DNA of 35,026 nt from Shewanella marinintestina (GTDB lineage Bacteria > Pseudomonadota > Gammaproteobacteria > Enterobacterales > Shewanellaceae). Positions 34,295 through 35,026 of this stretch are shown here, piece after piece. Under the pieces are notes generated by a model. It was not told where the DNA came from. It saw only the letters and a program-made list of their open reading frames with translations, and searched no databases. Location: NCBI RefSeq assembly GCF_023283845.1, contig NZ_JAKILC010000030.1, positions 1-35,026 of the forward strand, in the 5' to 3' direction. Every line of letters starts with the position of its first letter. The stretch's first letter is position 1. A program made the position numbers and the translations under genes.

Positions 34295-34795
34295 ATGTCT
34301 AAAGAACTTGGTCTAAATGCCATTGAAATGCAGTACCTTCGTCATTCATTGGCGTTAACCACAGCTCAAGTAGCTGAAATTGGTAAGGTAACAGAAGCTG
34401 ACGTTATCGCTTGGGAAGCAGGCGAAAAACCCGCTCACATGCCAGTACAGAAAAAACTACTTGAGATCGATGAAGCGATTGAGATGCAAGTACTCAACAC
34501 TTGTGATGGCATCGAAGAGCTATTCAAGTCAGAGCCAAAGCGCACATTAAGTTTTGTGGTTTACCCAACTCAAGCCTTGTACGCTCAGTACAACCCAGAA
34601 TTTTTAGGCACATTACCATTAGCAGAGCTGTATAACGTGTCAGCTTACCGCATCAAGAAAGAGTGCAAGCTAATGCTAGAAGTTGATGTGGTACTAGTAC
34701 CTCTAGACTTTGAGTCATACAAAGCTTACCGCGAAAAAGATGGCCTAAAAGAGAGCCGAGAAAATCGCGCTAAATGGGCTAAAACTCAATTATAA
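34295..34795 (+). CDS. YdiL/DUF4447-type helix-turn-helix protein
   Basis: The 166-residue protein opens with a Cro/Xre-like helix-turn-helix (GLNAIEMQYLRHSLALTTAQVAEIGKVTEADVIAWEAGEKPAHMP, about residues 6-50). That pattern resembles E. coli YdiL and the Aca2-type regulators (NAxExxxLRhxl...WExG). Residues 80-150 form a second domain (TLSFVVYPTQALYAQYNPEFLGTLPLAELYNV) matching my recollection of DUF4447, a Shewanella-centred family; I could not verify this. The C terminus is highly charged. The start has TTAAGGAAACAAC upstream, a good ribosome-binding site. It probably forms an operon with the SUKH-type gene. DNA binding is likely from the fold, but no target is known. A heptamer repeat array begins seven bases after its stop codon. 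Confidence 0.75.
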   Translation: MSKELGLNAIEMQYLRHSLALTTAQVAEIGKVTEADVIAWEAGEKPAHMPVQKKLLEIDEAIEMQVLNTCDGIEELFKSEPKRTLSFVVYPTQALYAQYNPEFLGTLPLAELYNVSAYRIKKECKLMLEVDVVLVPLDFESYKAYREKDGLKESRENRAKWAKTQL

Positions 34796-34801
34796 GATTT
34801 T

Positions 34802-34905
34802 GGTCCTAGGTCCTAGGTCCTAGGTCCTAGGTCCTAGGTCCTAGGTCCTAGGTTCTAGGTTCTAGGTTCTAGGTTCTAGGTTCTAGGTTCTAGGTTCTAG
34901 GTTCT
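34802..34905. repeat. heptanucleotide tandem array, 7 x GGTCCTA + 7 x GGTTCTA
   Basis: Seven exact copies of GGTCCTA (34802-34850) are followed by seven exact copies of GGTTCTA (34851-34899) and a partial unit GGTTCT (34900-34905). The two blocks differ by a single C/T position per unit and there is no other imperfection. It starts seven bases after the stop codon of the upstream gene, so it is outside any visible reading frame. Confidence 0.97.
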
Positions 34906-34934
34906 GCATTAAACGTATTGTGGCTTAATAAACC

Positions 34935-35026
34935 TGTACACCAATATGAGGTAAACTCTCCTTAATATGGAACGGTGTAAAAGTAATGAAGACTCAACCA
35001 ACTTACTCAACAGAATTTAAGATTGA
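34935..35026 (+). mobile_element. left end of a probable IS3-family insertion sequence (cut by window)
   Basis: The sequence from about 34935 (TGTACACCAATATGAGG) precedes a short transposase-like reading frame by about 50 bases, the spacing of an IS left terminal repeat and promoter to orfA. The exact end cannot be fixed because the other terminal repeat and target duplication are outside the window. Confidence 0.45.
34986..35026 (+). CDS. IS3-family transposase OrfA, N-terminal fragment
   Basis: The last 41 bases encode MKTQPTYSTEFKI and continue off the window. This strongly resembles the start of IS3-family OrfA proteins (M-K-x-R/Q-x-Y-S-x-E-F-K), whose helix-turn-helix follows directly. 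The fragment is too short to name the element. An upstream GGAACGGTG lies about ten bases away, but no clear Shine-Dalgarno is visible. Confidence 0.6.
   Translation, partial: MKTQPTYSTEFKI

Noticed and set aside
34802..34905. CRISPR-like array
   Set aside because: Units are 7 bp, contiguous and without spacers, so it is a simple tandem repeat. No cas genes are present.

Overview
The window looks like chromosomal DNA of a marine gammaproteobacterium, very probably Shewanella. The first bases are the reverse complement of a Shewanella-type 16S rRNA 5' end. The gene content also fits: rluD-pgeF-clpB divergent from bamD, a sigma28-type chemoreceptor promoter, very large secreted S8 proteases ending in GlyGly-CTERM signals, and a DUF4447/YdiL-like gene. 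I ran no database search, so the genus is inferred.

Layout. Bases 1-700 hold the 5' end of a leftward rrn operon with boxA and promoters P2 and P1. Bases 1008-2099 carry a DUF4124 envelope protein and a small lipoprotein. Bases 2366-7889 are a housekeeping block: rluD-pgeF-clpB leftward, with a sigma32 promoter before clpB, and bamD rightward. Then come an RND/MMPL-type membrane protein, a tRNA-Phe unit with its own promoter and terminator, and an HBM-type chemoreceptor with a sigma28 promoter. An ornithine cyclodeaminase-family gene follows, then a three-gene operon: ECF sigma factor, probable membrane anti-sigma factor, and an exported DUF4097 protein.

Bases 16172-28667 are the most striking part. 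A two-gene module, a LysR regulator divergent from a giant (about 1,640 residue) secreted subtilisin-like protease, occurs twice in tandem. The regulators are paralogous, the proteases are co-linear paralogues, and the two divergent intergenic regions share the 12-mer ACAACTTGTATC. This suggests an ancient duplication of a self-contained regulator-plus-protease unit for extracellular protein degradation.

Bases 28741-32705 hold rsuA, a maltose/NodL-type acetyltransferase and an M13 lipoprotein metalloprotease. Bases 32815-33603 encode a small protein with a Sec signal peptide followed by what reads as a divergent RelA/SpoT nucleotide-synthetase fold. This is unexpected, because such enzymes normally act on cytoplasmic nucleotides. 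A SUKH (SMI1/KNR4) protein and a YdiL-like helix-turn-helix protein follow. The window ends with a 7+7 heptanucleotide tandem array and the start of a probable IS3-family transposase gene cut by the window edge.

Most genes end in clear rho-independent terminators, so the transcription units can be read with some confidence.
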